64,000 nt of DNA from Hevea brasiliensis (Eukaryota; Streptophyta; Magnoliopsida; Malpighiales; Euphorbiaceae), in the NCBI RefSeq assembly GCF_030052815.1, contig NC_079504.1:46488507-46552506 (forward strand), in the 5' to 3' direction. A program made the translations under genes and the position numbers. Below the pieces are notes generated by a model. It was given only the letters and a program-made list of their open reading frames with translations, ran no database searches and was not told the origin of the DNA. Numbering within the stretch: position 1 is the stretch's first letter; each line of letters begins with the position of its first letter. This document shows, piece by piece, positions 10,407 through 22,660 of this stretch.

Positions 10407-12382
10407 CTAAGGTGACACACTAGGGCGGATAAAGCCCTTGTTAAGCAGCTCTTGCAACTGCACTTTCAACTCTTTCAATTCTGCAGGTGCCATTCTATAT
10501 GGTGTTATGGAGATTGGGTCCACACCAGGCATAACATCAATCTCAAACTGCACCTCTCTTTCTGGAGGTAATCCTGGCAGTTCATCAGGAAATACATCCA
10601 GAAAGTCACATACAGTAGGAATGTCCCTTAGTGCTGGACTCCCCACTTGGGTGTCTATCACATGTGCCAAGTATGCTTCACACCCCTTTCTGATCATCCT
10701 TCTGGTTAGTGCAGCCAAAATGATGTTTGATGGCAGTAAATGCCTTTCCCCATGTATTACCACGTCACCATACAGAGGGAGACCAAAAGTGACTGTCTTC
10801 AGTCTATAGTCAATCATGGCGTGTTGCCTGGCTAACCAATCCATGCCCAAGATGATATCATACTCTCTGAAGGGCATTTCAATCAAATCTGACAGGAAAA
10901 CATGTCCTAGGATCACCAAAGAACAGTCCCTATAAATTCTGTTGACCCGGACCTCTTGTCCTAACGGACTAGTTACTAGCACTTCAAAACCCATTTGCAC
11001 ACATAGAACAACAAGTGAACTAACTATGCTAGCACTAACAAATGAATGTGTTGAACCCGGATCAAACAATACAAATACTTCTTGATCAGAGATAGAAAAT
11101 GTACCGGCTACCACATCGAAAGTCTCAGATTCTTCTCCCTGTCTCATCGTGTAGACTCTGGCTGAAGTACTTCCTTGTGCTGACTGACCAACCGTACCCT
11201 GACTGCCTGAAGCAGTGCCTCTACCTCTCCCTCTTCCTCTACCAACTGATTGTGAACCTCTGGAAGCAGGACTCTGAATAGATCCCTCGGCAGTAGTAGG
11301 AGCTGGACCATATCTCGGAGCACTAGTGCAGTCTTTAGCTATATGGCCCTTGCCTTCACAGTTAAAATAGGCTCCAGTGGCCCAATAGCATTCCCTCCCA
11401 TGAATATTGCCACAAGTCTCACAGGGGCGGGCAGAATGTGAACCCCTACTCCACTGTTGACCAGACCTAGGGGGTCTCTGTCCGGAGAATCTGCCCCTAC
11501 CAAATCTTCCACCTCGACCCCTGCTGGGTCCACTAAATTTCTTCTTCTTTCCAGAGGTACCACCGGAACTCGGCTCTACTGACTTTTCTCCCTTGTCTTT
11601 CTCTGATTTCTCAACTTTCTCTGATTTTTCTTTTATTGGGGTTGCTTCTGATTTAATCCTTTCTAGCTCAAGTGCTTGAGACATGAGTTCTGAAAAATTG
11701 CTGTGCCTGAATCCCACAACTTGCATTCTCAAACTGGGCTTCAAACCAGTCTCAAATCTCTTGCATCTTATCTTGCTAGTAGTAAGCAGACTCCCAGCAT
11801 AATGACTTAAATGGGAGAACTCCCTCTCATACTCTGCCACTGATCAATTCCCTTGTTTCAAACTCAAAAATTCTTGCAATTTCTGATCAACATATGCATC
11901 TGGGATGTATTTCTGTCTGAATTCTCTGATGAAGTCATCCTGTGTCAAGATCGTGGTTTAGCCAAGCTGTGGGGGATTGTCTTCCACCAATCATACGCAT
12001 CCCCTTGCAGTAGCGACACAGAATATTCAAACTTCAGTTCATCTTGGCAGTGCAGCTTCTTAAATACTCTATCCATTCTTTCAAGCCATTGCTCTGCCTC
12101 TAAAGGGTCCACTGTACCCTTAAATTCTGTAGCCCCATACTTCAATAATTTATCATAATCGTCTGGAGGCGTGGTTGTGCCAGTGTGTCCGGGTGGAGCT
12201 TGAGCAGGCATACCCCCAGCCATTTGTTGAAACATCGCAGCCATCTGCTGTGCGAACTATGCAGGAAACTGCGGCATTTGCGGGGCTGGTGCTACTGATC
12301 CACTAACATTCTGTAGAGCTGGGGCTTCCCCTTGTGCCTCAGCTTCAACAGATTGCTCGACTGAGCGATCCCCTTCTTCCAT
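10407..12382 (-). pseudogene. Element 1 gag and protease
   Basis: The start at 12382 (MEEGDRSVEQS) is shared with elements A (36817) and B (45849). The capsid-type gag domain (KGTVDPLEAEQWLERMDRVF, YDWWKTIP) is split by a frameshift near 11945, and stops occur near 12260 and 11842. The zinc knuckle near 11350 reads YFNCEGKGHIAKDC: its first Cys is changed to Tyr, so metal binding is probably lost. Gly/Arg-rich stretches flank the knuckle. The aspartic protease motif is FDPGSTHSFVS near 11070; all three Tekay-like copies share DPGST. The frame ends at a Trp-to-stop (TGG to TAG) just before RT. Confidence 0.9.
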
Positions 12383-12549
12383 TTCAGTCCAAAGTTAGGG
12401 TATCTCCTGAACAAGTAACACAAGAGATTTCCCTCCATTAGTTCATATTTATGATGTAATGCACTGTATGTAACAAATATGGACATTGAGCAGTTGTACT
12501 TAACAAGGAAAGACACAAATTCTCAAGTTAAAACATACTTCAAAAATTT

Positions 12550-12561
12550 GCTCTAATACCA
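12550..12561 (-). promoter_or_regulatory. Primer binding site of element 1 (tRNA-Met type)
   Basis: On the minus strand the bases read TGGTATTAGAGC, one C-to-T change from TGGTATCAGAGC, the usual plant site matching the 3' end of initiator tRNA-Met. It lies 8 bases inside the 5' LTR end. Confidence 0.9.
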
Positions 12562-12569
12562 CTAAAACA

Positions 12570-15500
12570 TGTCACACCTTACCCCTCTGTAAGGCATAAC
12601 ATGATCCCGTAGAATACCTAATGAACTACCGAACTTCACCTACCGATAACTCATTAAGTACCCTACAAGGGATTTTAAAATAATTTTCTTACTTTTGATA
12701 AGTGGTGAGCATTTTCTAATAGGTATTAAAACATTTAATTAAGGTTGAAAACTAGTTAAAATTTTTGGCCCATTTTATTTTTCCTCAAATTTTATAAAAA
12801 TTTTGGCAGAGTTCCGTTTGTATTTGGAGAAAACAGTTCTTCAAATACCTGAAAAAAAAAGACACTTCCAATAATTTTCTCAACCACTTCTTCAAATTCA
12901 CAATCAATTTCAACCAATTTCTCAAGTTTCAAATTCAACAATCATCATTCTCAGTTTCCAAAAATTCAGTAATAAATAAGATGCTGTCAATCAATTTCAT
13001 TCATTAAAGATAAACAATTTATATATACATCATACTAAAAATTTACATCAGAAAAATCCAAACTAAAATTTATTACAACTTTATACAAATTTTATACAAG
13101 CTGCTCAAGTCCCATTTTTACATGTCCATACATTTATGTGCAATACATATATCAAAATGAATATTTACGGTCATGGTATAAATTATACCCGATAGCTTCA
13201 AGCAGGTAGCTCCCCTGTCCTCAACAGCTCAATCTGCTGCTCCTCTAGTCTCTATATCTGAGACAGCAATAACAACTATTGCTGAGTACTAGGACTCAGT
13301 GGTGCACAACATACTAAAATAATCTTTATGCAGAATTAAAATCACATTTATTCAAAAATTGGAATGAATATGAGGATTAAATACAAAACATGAATTATGA
13401 GATTTTAATCCCAAACCATTTCATTTCGAAGTATCAAAACAAATTTCACAAAATCCACAGTTAGATCATGCCATTCGAAACAAATATAATCTCAATAGCC
13501 AGAGGCTAAGGAGAAGTCACATCACAAGGCTAGCTAGCTCAAATATATGAATATCCATTCAAATCCTCTTCTACTGGCACACCTCAACACTTCTCCAGAG
13601 AAGGAATCAAAATTCGAAACTAATTACCCCCACTAGTCATGCTAGTGAGGTGTTCAAATATATGGTCATGACACTGTGGTTTCAAAACTTATCTTAACAA
13701 TTTGCTAAACATTGCCATTTCAAATATGCACAATAACTTTCAACAATTTAAATCAAAAGCATCATAATAATGTCACAATTCAATAATTCACAATATTCAA
13801 AACAATATGCAGAAGATAATTTACAAAAATTATACGTTGTGCACAAACCTTAAACGAGTCGCCTTTTGGCCTTGACTCGATTCCTCGAGTTCTTTCCCGG
13901 TATTCTTTTCAACTGAAACACACAATTTCACAGTGTTTCAGTACCATAACTTAACATAAATCTAAAAATAAAATTAACTTCACTTTTACCTAGCTCTAAT
14001 GTACTAAACTTGACGTTTTTTAAATTTTGTGTTTTGGGGTTACTATTCACTACACTATTTAAGTCAAATTGTTGACTTTCTAAGGCTTAATAGGTATGGG
14101 AATTCCAACTTCACCCACATACCACATTTTGGTCACTAAATTTGTTGGTTTTGGTTGTTTACTCAAATTCTAAGTCTTTTAGGCAAATTTGCAAATTTTC
14201 AGTTTTGGTGTCTAAGGTTGCACTGTTGCATTGGTCATTTTACTGTTGGAATTTGGCAAAACTTTCTTCATAGAAAATGTTCTCTAGTGTCTTAAGTTTA
14301 TTCTCCTTTTTGAATTACTCCAATTGGAGTTTTGTAGCTCAAGTTATAGCTATTTGAACCATGGCTACCAGATTGGACTCAACCCAGATTTTCTGGGCAA
14401 TTTTGGTTCTGGCAGTTTTAGGTAACCAACTTTGGGTGGCCAAATGACTTGGTTAATGGCAGAATTTGGGTTTATGTTCTTCATGAAGGTTTTAGGTCTA
14501 TGTCTAAACTGTCAACTGGTAAAATTTCAGGTCATTTTGACCTGTCTAGCTCAAGTTATGGCCAAATGAACAAACACTGTTCATTTGGTCAGTTTGCACA
14601 GGGGCAGACTGAGATTTTCCGAGTTTGGTCAATTTGTTCACTAGGTTTTGGTCACTTTTTGGGCATGCTTGGTAAATGAAAATTGTGTCATTTAGTGTCT
14701 ATTTTCATTCCCAATTGGTCTCATACCAATTGGACTTGTAAATTTTTATTTTTGGTCTCTCAAAGGGACCTTGGTCATGCTGCCAGCAGCATGACCACAC
14801 TCAATCCGAATTTGGCCTTAACTCCAACCATTCCAACACACTTCATTTGGTCACCATTGACCATTTCTCACTTCAAACTAAGTCAAAGACATCATTTACA
14901 AGTTTCTCACATTTTTGTCTCTAAACCCTAATGTCCAAAATCCTAATTCACACTAATTGTTGCATTTAACCAATTCAATGCTTTTAACTATAATCACTCA
15001 GCTAATTGAGGTTCATATACTCATTCAAATCCATCAAACCATGCAAATATACCCCCATACACATGCTGGCTGAAATTCACTTGTGGTCCCTTAACAAAAT
15101 TTTTCTTTTTATTTAAAGTTTATTTCCAAGTTCAATAAGTTAGAAATATAATAATTAAACTAAAATTGTCAAGTTTGCTTACTAACCTTTCTTAGAACTT
15201 CAAATCCTCCAAATCTCTATCTCTTGTTCTGCTTTCCTCTTTCAATCTTCTTCTTAGGTTGAGATAACAAGCTCTAATGAGGTTTTTATGGAAGCTATTA
15301 AGGTTTAGTGAAGAAATTTAAGCTTGAGTGCAAGCTTTAATGGAGGTCTAACAATGGAGAAGTGAGGGAGAGGGTTTCTGCTAGCTTGAGGAAGATGAGG
15401 GAAAATGATTTTTATTTCTTTATTTTGTGTATTTATCCCTTAATTGACTTAATCAAAATATCAAGTAAATAAAAAAAAAATTATGACCTCATGTATGATG

Positions 15501-16428
15501 TCACCATGATGATGTCATTACCTTTTTTAGCTTTTCTTTTTCTTTTTTTTCTTTTTTTTATTAGTTCTTTAATTTAATTCCCGACTCCGAAATTTTCTTT
15601 TCTTCGATTTTATTTGACAGTTAGGTCAGGAGTTAGCTCTCGGGGTCAATTGACCAAATAGCCTCTCGCTGGTTCAACCCGGTTTGCAATTAATTCAATA
15701 TTTCTAACAATGGAGAAGTGAGGGACAGAGTTTCGGCTAGCTTGAGGAAGATGAGGGAAAATGATTTTTATTTCTTTATTTTGTGTATTTATCCCTTAAT
15801 TGACTCAGTCAAAATATCAAGTAAATAAAAAAAAATTATGACCTCATGTATGATGTCACCATGATGATGTCATTACCTTTTTTAACTTTTCTTTTTCTTT
15901 TTTTTTTTTCTTTTTTTTCTATTAGTTCTTTAATTTAATTCCAGACTCCGAAATTTTCTTTTCTCCGATTTTATTTGACAGTTAGGTCAGAAGTCAGCTC
16001 TCGGGGTCAATTGACTAAATTGCCCCTCGCCGGTTCAACCCGGTTTGCAATTAATTCAATATTTCTTCTGGCTCCCTGACCTAATTTTTTGACTGGCTTA
16101 ACAGTTTTTTTTCGTGATTTTCTCTTTTTCATTGTGTTCGTAATGGTCCTAAGGACCGCGACATCACATTTTACGATTCGAAATTTGACTTTAAATCGAC
16201 TTCGCAGTCGTTCTCGAAGAGGTCACCCATCGCTGTGACTCTCGGCTCGTTTAACTTCTTATGTTCTATTTTTCTTATTTATACTTAACTAATTGACAAT
16301 TACTAATTATTTTTGTTTATGGCTTCTCTAGTTGTCTTAAGTGTGGTTCTAATCCCCTTAATTGTCCGGACCGACACCTGTCTCCGAAATAGTGAAATAT
16401 ACCAGGCTATGCAGATAGGGGTGTTACA
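12570..16428 (-). repeat. 5' LTR of Tekay-like element 1
   Basis: On the minus strand it begins TGTAACACC (16428 leftward) and ends GGTGTGACA at 12570, next to the primer site. It is homologous to 3859-7684. Between about 15700 and 16040 it carries a second copy of the block found at about 15350-15690 (both begin TAACAATGGAGAAGTGAGGG), an internal duplication absent from the 3' LTR. It keeps the empty site (12883-12887) of the foldback found in the sister LTR. No coding sequence is supported. Confidence 0.9.
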
Positions 16429-16532
16429 TTGTCATATTATCTACTGTTTTGACTGTTTTATTTACTGCACTTAAACTGAACTTTGATTTATACACATGTG
16501 CATGATTTCTCCCATGTTCTTTTGATGCTAAC

Positions 16533-16830
16533 AAAAAGGGGGAGAATGAATGAGTAATCTTGATGGTATAACTTGTGATTGATATAGTTTGTGATTAGTG
16601 TGCATATTGTGCATATTTAGTTAGTATTTTTAGTCACACTTGACTCCTTAAGAAAATGCTTATGAATATTTCATTGAAATTATTAAGGGGGAGTTATTTG
16701 TGATTAAATGTTGATATAAGCACATACATAGGGGGAGTTATTCCCACATATACTTTCATATACATACTCACACTTGTCAATATTTACATGGTGATTCGAT
16801 TGAGTTTTGTCATCATCAAAAAGGGGAGAT
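16533..16830 (+). promoter_or_regulatory. Four polypurine tracts before the Sirevirus 3' LTR
   Basis: G-rich purine runs occur near 16533-16545 (AAAAAGGGGGAGAA), 16684-16693, 16730-16738 and 16819-16829 (AAAAAGGGGAGA). The last lies directly before the LTR start and is the working primer site. Repeated polypurine tracts upstream of the 3' LTR are a known Sirevirus hallmark. Confidence 0.8.
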
Positions 16831-18312
16831 TGTTGACCCCATAAGCTCAAAGGAGCATAGATTTTGATGATACCAAAACTCAACTAGAATCAAACTAACA
16901 TTATTTTAAGTGTTGTCCTTCTCAAAGAACAAAGGAAAAGACTCAAGGATTTCATGATGGATTCGTGCTCTTGAAGAAAGGATGACATTTTAAGATAACA
17001 CAGGACGAATCAAAGGAGATAAAAGAAGAAAAGGTTACCTTCCAAAACTGCATTGAAGATCAAAATTGAAGGTACATATAGTATAGAAGTTAGTTTTAAC
17101 TTTTAGGATTGCTTGTGAAAAGAATTGACTAGTAGAAATCAATGATACTTATTTTCAATCCCTCAAAAGATTTTCTTTTAAATATCTTCAATGGCCTAAA
17201 AGTATTTGATTATGATTTGGTGTAAAGTTTTAAAGTTTTGAAAGTTATGCAGAAAAGTTTTCCTGGTATGCTAACTGGTTTGCTACTTGTTTTAGTATGC
17301 TAACTGGTTTGCTACTTTTTCCAGTATGCTAACTGTCTCAACTTTGCACAACATCGGAAAAAAAGATAAAATAACGGCTATTTTCTTGAAATTCGTAATT
17401 GTAACGTTCAAATGAGTTCTTAAACGGTCAAAAATGTTCCAAAGCTATAAATACACCTATCCTTAGTCATTTTGAACTTAATGAAAGTCTCTCTACTGTT
17501 CAAAATCATAAAAGCTTTCATTCAAAGTGCTCAAAGTGTTTTTATTGCTCATCATTGGCTTATCTACTCATCTCTTCTTTATAGATTCTGTTGTATTGAG
17601 TGAGAGTGAGTTTTAAACACTTTAATATCATTTATGAGAGGTCATTCAAGCACCTATTGAAGCTTGATTGTGAAAAGTGTTTGGGATAACACTTGGTAGA
17701 AGTGTGAAGCTACTTGTAAAAGCTTTGGTGAAAAGATTTGTAAAGAGCTTTTGTCTCTTGCCTTTAAAAGAGAAGAATAGTGAAGTGAAGACTCAAAGTG
17801 GGATCTTTGAGAGAGTGGATGTAGGCTAGTTGAGCTGAACCACTATAAAATTTCAGTGTTCAATTTTCTCAACCCTTACTCTTTACATTTATGCATTTTA
17901 ACTTTATGATTGATGTGCTTTTGCTGATATGAAAGTTGATACTGTTTATTATTAATCTTGCTGCAAACTGAGAAAATTGGTTTACTGTTGAATCTGCTGA
18001 CAACTGATTTAATCTGCTTATTGTTTAAATTACTGTTAATTAATATCTGGTGTGCTGCTCTGTTTGCTGTGTTATAAACTTATTCAGATTACTGAAATTT
18101 CTACTGAATGCCAATATAATTTGTTAAATCGGTATACTGATTGCATATAACCTAACTTTGAATCAACTTATCAATAGAGCTGTATTGTTCATATTTCACA
18201 TTAGACAATTAAGTTGAACCAAGCTGCAATTTTTCAAAGGTTTTGAGCAAGAACCGAAAAATTATTTTTAGAGTCCAATTCACCCCCCTATTAGACATAT
18301 TTTGGGACATCA
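16831..18312 (+). repeat. Sirevirus 3' LTR
   Basis: The LTR runs from TGTTGACCCC to TTGGGACATCA, 1482 bp. The start, the run CAATTCACCCCCC near the end and the length suit a Sirevirus. A TATA box lies at 17446-17453. No coding sequence is seen. Confidence 0.8.
17446..17453 (+). promoter_or_regulatory. TATA box in Sirevirus LTR
   Basis: TATAAATA occurs in the middle of the LTR after AT-rich U3-like sequence and before a CT-rich leader. It is the best candidate for the element promoter, with transcription starting some 30 bases downstream. Confidence 0.6.
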
Positions 18313-18948
18313 GTTATGAATTTTATTTAATTCTACTTCAATAAATTTGGGATTTTATTCTTTGATTTAATTTCTTGTATTCTTAATGTATGCTATGTGT
18401 TGAGCTTCACTTAGTATTGATTCTAGTTATTAATTGAAGGACTGAAAAGTGAAGATTAATATTGAATAATCAGGATTTTAAACTTAGGGTTTTTGACCTA
18501 GAAATAGGCTAAGATTCAATGTGGAGTTTATAATTAGTCAAAGATCTTAAAGGGTTTTAATTAATTTAATCACTACGAAAGTAGTTAAGTTGATTAAGAT
18601 ACAACTTGAGCACCTTGAGAAAGGACTTGAGTTAACTTAGGATTAATTTCCTTCAAAGTAATAATTATTGATTTATTGAATTTGTTAAATAGATTTGCAA
18701 TTTATTATAGTGTGAGCCCCTAATTCTGGAATGCTTTTATTATTTGATATTTTCAATTTAGTTAATATGATTTTATTTACTTTCCAGCTATAATTAGTTT
18801 AGTTTATATTTCCTGCTTTGATTTCAGTAGTCTAGATAATTACAATCATTATGTAGTTTGGCACTCAAACCAGATTCCTCGTAGGAATGATACTCTGCTC
18901 ACTACTTTATTACTTGTTATAATCTGTGCACTTGCGGGATTTTGTACA
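18313..18948 (+). repeat. Athila-type 5' LTR, 3' end only
   Basis: This is AT-rich non-coding sequence ending in a block typical of Athila LTR ends (CCTCGTAGGAATGATACTC near 18878, then GTGCACTTGCGG near 18927) and TTGTACA at 18948. The upstream part of the LTR was displaced by the Sirevirus insertion and should lie left of the window. Confidence 0.65.
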
Positions 18949-18954
18949 AGTTTT

Positions 18955-18972
18955 TGATGCTGTTACCAGGGA
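18955..18972 (+). promoter_or_regulatory. Decayed Athila primer binding site (tRNA-Asp type)
   Basis: TGATGCTGTTACCAGGGA lies six bases inside the LTR end. Compared with the usual Athila site TGGCGCCGTTGCCGGGGA it has five changes, all C-to-T or G-to-A. The site identifies the lineage and shows strong decay. Confidence 0.75.
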
Positions 18973-19094
18973 ATCTTTGTGTTTGATATTAGACAATAGG
19001 CAATTTAACTAATTTAGACATTTTATTTTACTTTACTTTATTAGTTTATCTTATTTTGTTCTTTTAACTCTTTTCAGGATCTTCTATTTAGCTT

Positions 19095-20710
19095 ATGACC
19101 AGAACTAAACAAAAAGAAGAATTGCTTGAATTGGATCCAAAAATAGACAAAACTCTTAGAGCTATCAAAAGGAGAAAGAAGCAACAGAAAGCTGAGACTT
19201 CAACCATGGCGGACAATCGTCCAAAACCTTTGAAAGACTATAGAGCTCCAACTATTCGAGGATTTCAACCGAGCATAACTAGACAAACAATTGATGCCAA
19301 TAATTTTAAGCTAAAGCTGATATGGCGCCAAATGATTCAACAGACTCAATTTGGAGGATCGCCAACAGAAGATCCACATTACCATCTCCAATGCTTTCTT
19401 GCTCTCTGTGACACACTTAAGATGAATGGTGTTTCTAAAGACACCATTAGACTAAGAGCATTTCCATTCTCTTTTAGGGATAAAGTAAAAAAGTGGATAT
19501 TATCTCATCCTGCAGGATCATTCACCAACTGAGCTGATCTATCACAAACCTTTTTAGCAAGATATTTCCCACCTGAGAAGACTGCTAAGCTTAGAGCTGA
19601 ACTTAACACCTTTAGACGGAAAGACAATGAATCTCTCTATGATACATAGGAAAGGTACAAAGACCTTCAGAGGAAGTGCCCACACCATGGCAACCAGGAC
19701 TAGCTTCTTATTCAAAATTTCTACAATGGAACCTACCATAAACAATGAGCAATATAGATTCAGCAGCTGCTAGAGATCTAATGGAGAAGACCACTGCAAA
19801 AGCTTTTAAACTTTTGGAGAGGGTTGCCTATCATAATTTTGAATGGTCGAATGAGAGAGGGGACATAAGGACAATAATTGGAGTATTGGAATTGGATGCA
19901 CTAAGTATGATCAACGCTCAATTTGACCAACTATCAAAGAGGCTTGACAGAATGCAAGCCAATGCAATTAGGATTAGTAATCAATTATGTGACCACTATA
20001 GAGGACACCAAAGCTCAAAATGCAACAACTATAGTGAACCCTCTACAGAATAAATGAACTATTTGTACAATAATGGGAACTTCAACCAGAGAGCAATTAG
20101 AAATCCTTATTCAAGCACTTATAATCTTGGATGGAGGAACCACCTAAATTTCTCATGGTCTAACTAGTAGAACCAATAGAACCAGCTAATCAATAGATAC
20201 TAAGGATATAAACCAACACCACCAGGTTTTTAAAGCAGAAATCAAAACCCACCTCCTCAACCATAACAACTTAAACTGAAGATGACTATGGAATCCATGA
20301 TAGAAAGCTTTTTGACAGCTCAACAATAACAAAGTGAGATGATCAAGCAGCTTACTACTAGAATGGACTAATTGGCTACTCAAAACAGAATGCTTGAAAA
20401 TTGAATTGCTCAATAAGCTAGTTCTTTAAACAAAGCCATTGGTAAATTACCTAGTCAGCCAAAAATGAATCCAAAAGAGCAATATAAGGCAATTACTTTG
20501 AGGAGCAATAAGATGTTGGAAAACCAGAAACCAGAAGACAAGCATGAACATTCTGATGAAACTTTTGGTAACAATGAAGCTCAAGTAAAGGAAAAAAAAA
20601 ACACATGTTGATAAGGGTAAAAAGAAACAAGAGGAAAAGAAAGAAGAAAATAAGGAACTACCCAAGCCTTATCAACCACCATTACCTTTTCCTAAAAGAT
20701 TTTAGAAAGC
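19095..20710 (+). pseudogene. Athila-type gag
   Basis: The gag N-terminus is open from 19095 to 19532. It contains the capsid-type domain (FGGSPTEDPHYHLQCFLALC, IRLRAFPFSFRDKVKKW), then a stop, then continues in frame (FLARYFPPEKTAKLRAEL, ESLYDT, ERYKDLQRKCPHHG). Three stops there sit where Trp is expected, each one G-to-A change from TGG. A frameshift near 19735 moves the rest to 19745-20053 (SNIDSAAARDLMEKTTAKAF). Further degraded pieces reach about 20700, including NPKEQYKAITLRSNK, a conserved Athila gag block ahead of protease. The protein would form the particle core. No zinc knuckle is seen. Confidence 0.8.
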
Positions 20711-20881
20711 TAAATTGGATAAGTAATTTGGGAAATTTTTAGAGGTTTTGTAGAAACTCTAAATCAACATTCCTTTCACAGAAGCTCTATCTCAAATGCC
20801 ATCCTATGCTAAATTTTTGAAGGAGATAGTCTCCAATAAAAGGAAACTTGATGACTATGAGATAGTGGCCTTAACTAAAGA
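20711..20881 (+). other. Degraded gag-protease linker
   Basis: Translation recovers fragments of the Athila linker (LNINIPFTEALSQMPSYAKF, EIVSNKRKLDDYEIVALT) with stops, leading into the protease frame at 20882. Confidence 0.6.
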
Positions 20882-21601
20882 ATGAGTGCAATATTACAAA
20901 ACAAACTACCCCTGAAGCTGAAAGATCTTGGAAGTTTCTTCATACCTTATTTTATAGGAAATATGAAGATCAACAAAGCCCTTTGCGATCTGGGAGCAAG
21001 TGTCAGTTTTTTGCCTTTATCCATCTATCAAAAGCTGAATGTTGGAGAGCTGAAGCTAACTACTATCTCTTTGTAATTGGCAGATAGATTTGTCAAGTAT
21101 CTGATTGGAATTCTGGAGAACATTCTAATAAAGGTTGGTAAATTCTTTATACTTATTGACTTTGTTGTCCTAGAGATAGAAGAAGATGTCCAAATTCCCA
21201 TAATCTTAGGAAGACTCTTCTTATCAACTACTGGAGCCATTATAGATGTTAAAAATGGGTAGTTGACTCTTAAAGTGCGAGAAGAGGAAGCAGAATTCAA
21301 TTTGTTTCAAGCCATGAAACAAAAGCCAGACATGGACGAATGCTTAAGGGTAGATATTATTGATGAGCTAGTGGAAGAGGAGTTCAAAAAGAGATATCTA
21401 GGAGATCCTCTAAAATCCTTTATTGATCATAGCAGTATCATTGAAGATGAAAACAAAGAGATTGCAACCTGTGTACAAATACTAGAAGCTAGCCCACCAC
21501 TACCATTAGCCCAAGCACTACAAGTAGAGGAGTTGAAACAAACCCCAACCATGTCAGCTCCAATTAGTAATAGAACTAAAACCTTTTCCTTTCACTCTTA
21601 G
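20882..21601 (+). pseudogene. Athila-type retroviral aspartic protease
   Basis: The frame contains LQNKLPLKLKDLGSFFIPYF, the active-site block ALCDLGASVSFLPLS (catalytic Asp present) and the second conserved block PIILGRLFLSTTGAIIDV. Downstream it reads LTLKVREEEAEFNLFQAM as in Athila. Stops at about 21075 and 21261 interrupt it. After about 21560 the sequence no longer follows an Athila pol and RT is absent. The enzyme would cleave the gag-pol polyprotein. Confidence 0.8.
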
Positions 21602-21780
21602 ATTTAGGTGGTCTAGACCCTTCAAAGTCTTACAAGTATCCCCTCATGGTGTAGTAGAAGTATGGAGTGAATCATTAAGAGCATTCAAGGTCAATGGTAA
21701 AGGCCTGAAGCCATATATCTCTGGAGAAGCTATTGAGAAAGGAGCAACACACTCTTTTATTGATCCACCTGCTTCATAAT
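21602..21780 (+). pseudogene. Athila integrase C-terminal tail after internal deletion
   Basis: In the frame from about 21606 the sequence reads RWSRPFKVLQVSPHGVVEVW, then FKVNGKGLKPYISGEAI and THSFIDPPAS before a stop. This is the conserved end of Athila pol (the GPF-type C-terminal region of integrase). It follows protease directly, so about 2.5-3 kb encoding RT, RNase H and the integrase core is missing. Confidence 0.75.
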
Positions 21781-22660
21781 AAACAAGTAGTACATTCAAG
21801 CTAAAGCCTATAAACAAGCGCTCCTTAGAAGGCAACCCAAGCTTTTTATTTTTTTCACAAATTTATTTAATTTCATATTGCATACCACCCAAATCTTAAT
21901 CTTGAACTATCTCAGGTCAAATAAAAGAAGCAAGAAGAAAGAGAGAAGATTGGACAATCAAGCAAATCCATATAAAGGCAGCGAACTCCAAACATGGAGG
22001 CTTCCTTAACTTTACTTCATATATTTTTTATGTTGTTCTGATGAATTCAAATCCACTAATTATGATTTACATGCAAAATAGCAAATATTTTTTTCTCTAG
22101 GATGCACATCCAAATAAGAATAGAGTAAAAAATGGGTACCATTATGCATTTTAATTGCTAAAATAATGAGTTTTCATGAAATAGGTGGTGAAAAATCATC
22201 TAAGAAGCAAATAGCCTAGAAATAGTAGGTTACACGGGGTACCCCATGTAACTCTACATGAGCCGTGTAGTAAGAAAAACTCAAAAGTGGCCCGTGCAAC
22301 TAAAGCAAATGAAACACAAACACAAGTAGCTAAAGAAAGTTACATGGGGTGCCCCGTGCAAGATTGCATGGCCCGTGTAACTTATATAGGAGTTAAACCA
22401 AGCATACAAAATCAGGGCAGGTAATTACACGGGGTGACCTGTGCACCACTACACAGCCCCTTGTAATTTTACATAGACCATAATTTGAAACTATTCTTTT
22501 TACGTGAAGCAACACAATCCTACCCAAATGACTCGTACACCTATTTAAATACTAAAGCACCTTCCTAAGACCTTCCAAAAACAAATCCTTCTCTCCCAAA
22601 ACACTCAATCTCTCTTTCCTAATCTCAAATTTCTTCAAATAACCCTATAATTCAATTTTC
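21781..22660 (+). other. Athila spacer with three GC-rich repeats
   Basis: No gene is seen. Three diverged, partly palindromic copies of a block like TTACACGGGGTACCCCATGT occur at about 22230-22275, 22339-22381 and 22423-22475, in otherwise AT-rich sequence. Such 'ACACGGG...CCCGTGT' blocks are common between pol and the post-pol ORF of Athila-type elements. CT-rich leader-like sequence follows (22560-22660). Confidence 0.55.

Larger units (their letters stand above)
3859..16428 (-). mobile_element. Ty3/gypsy Tekay-like chromovirus, element 1 (complete, defective)
   Basis: This is a full-length minus-strand element: 5' LTR 12570-16428, primer site 12550-12561, gag and pol 12382-7731, polypurine tract near 7688-7700, 3' LTR 3859-7684. 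The target duplication TTGTC lies at 3854-3858 and 16429-16433, inside the Sirevirus. The domain order protease, RT, RNase H, integrase, chromodomain defines a chromovirus, and the very long LTRs (about 3.8 kb) fit the Tekay/Del group. Pol is a single frame with several stops. The 3' LTR lacks the last 18 bases present in the 5' LTR yet abuts the duplication exactly. Confidence 0.9.
16429..18312 (+). mobile_element. Sirevirus-type element, right segment with 3' LTR
   Basis: This resumes the Sirevirus after the gypsy insertion, beginning with the second copy of the target TTGTC. It holds a non-coding region with four G-rich polypurine tracts and the 3' LTR at 16831-18312. The base after the LTR (GTTAT at 18313) would be the right copy of the target duplication; the left copy is outside the window. 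Confidence 0.85.
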
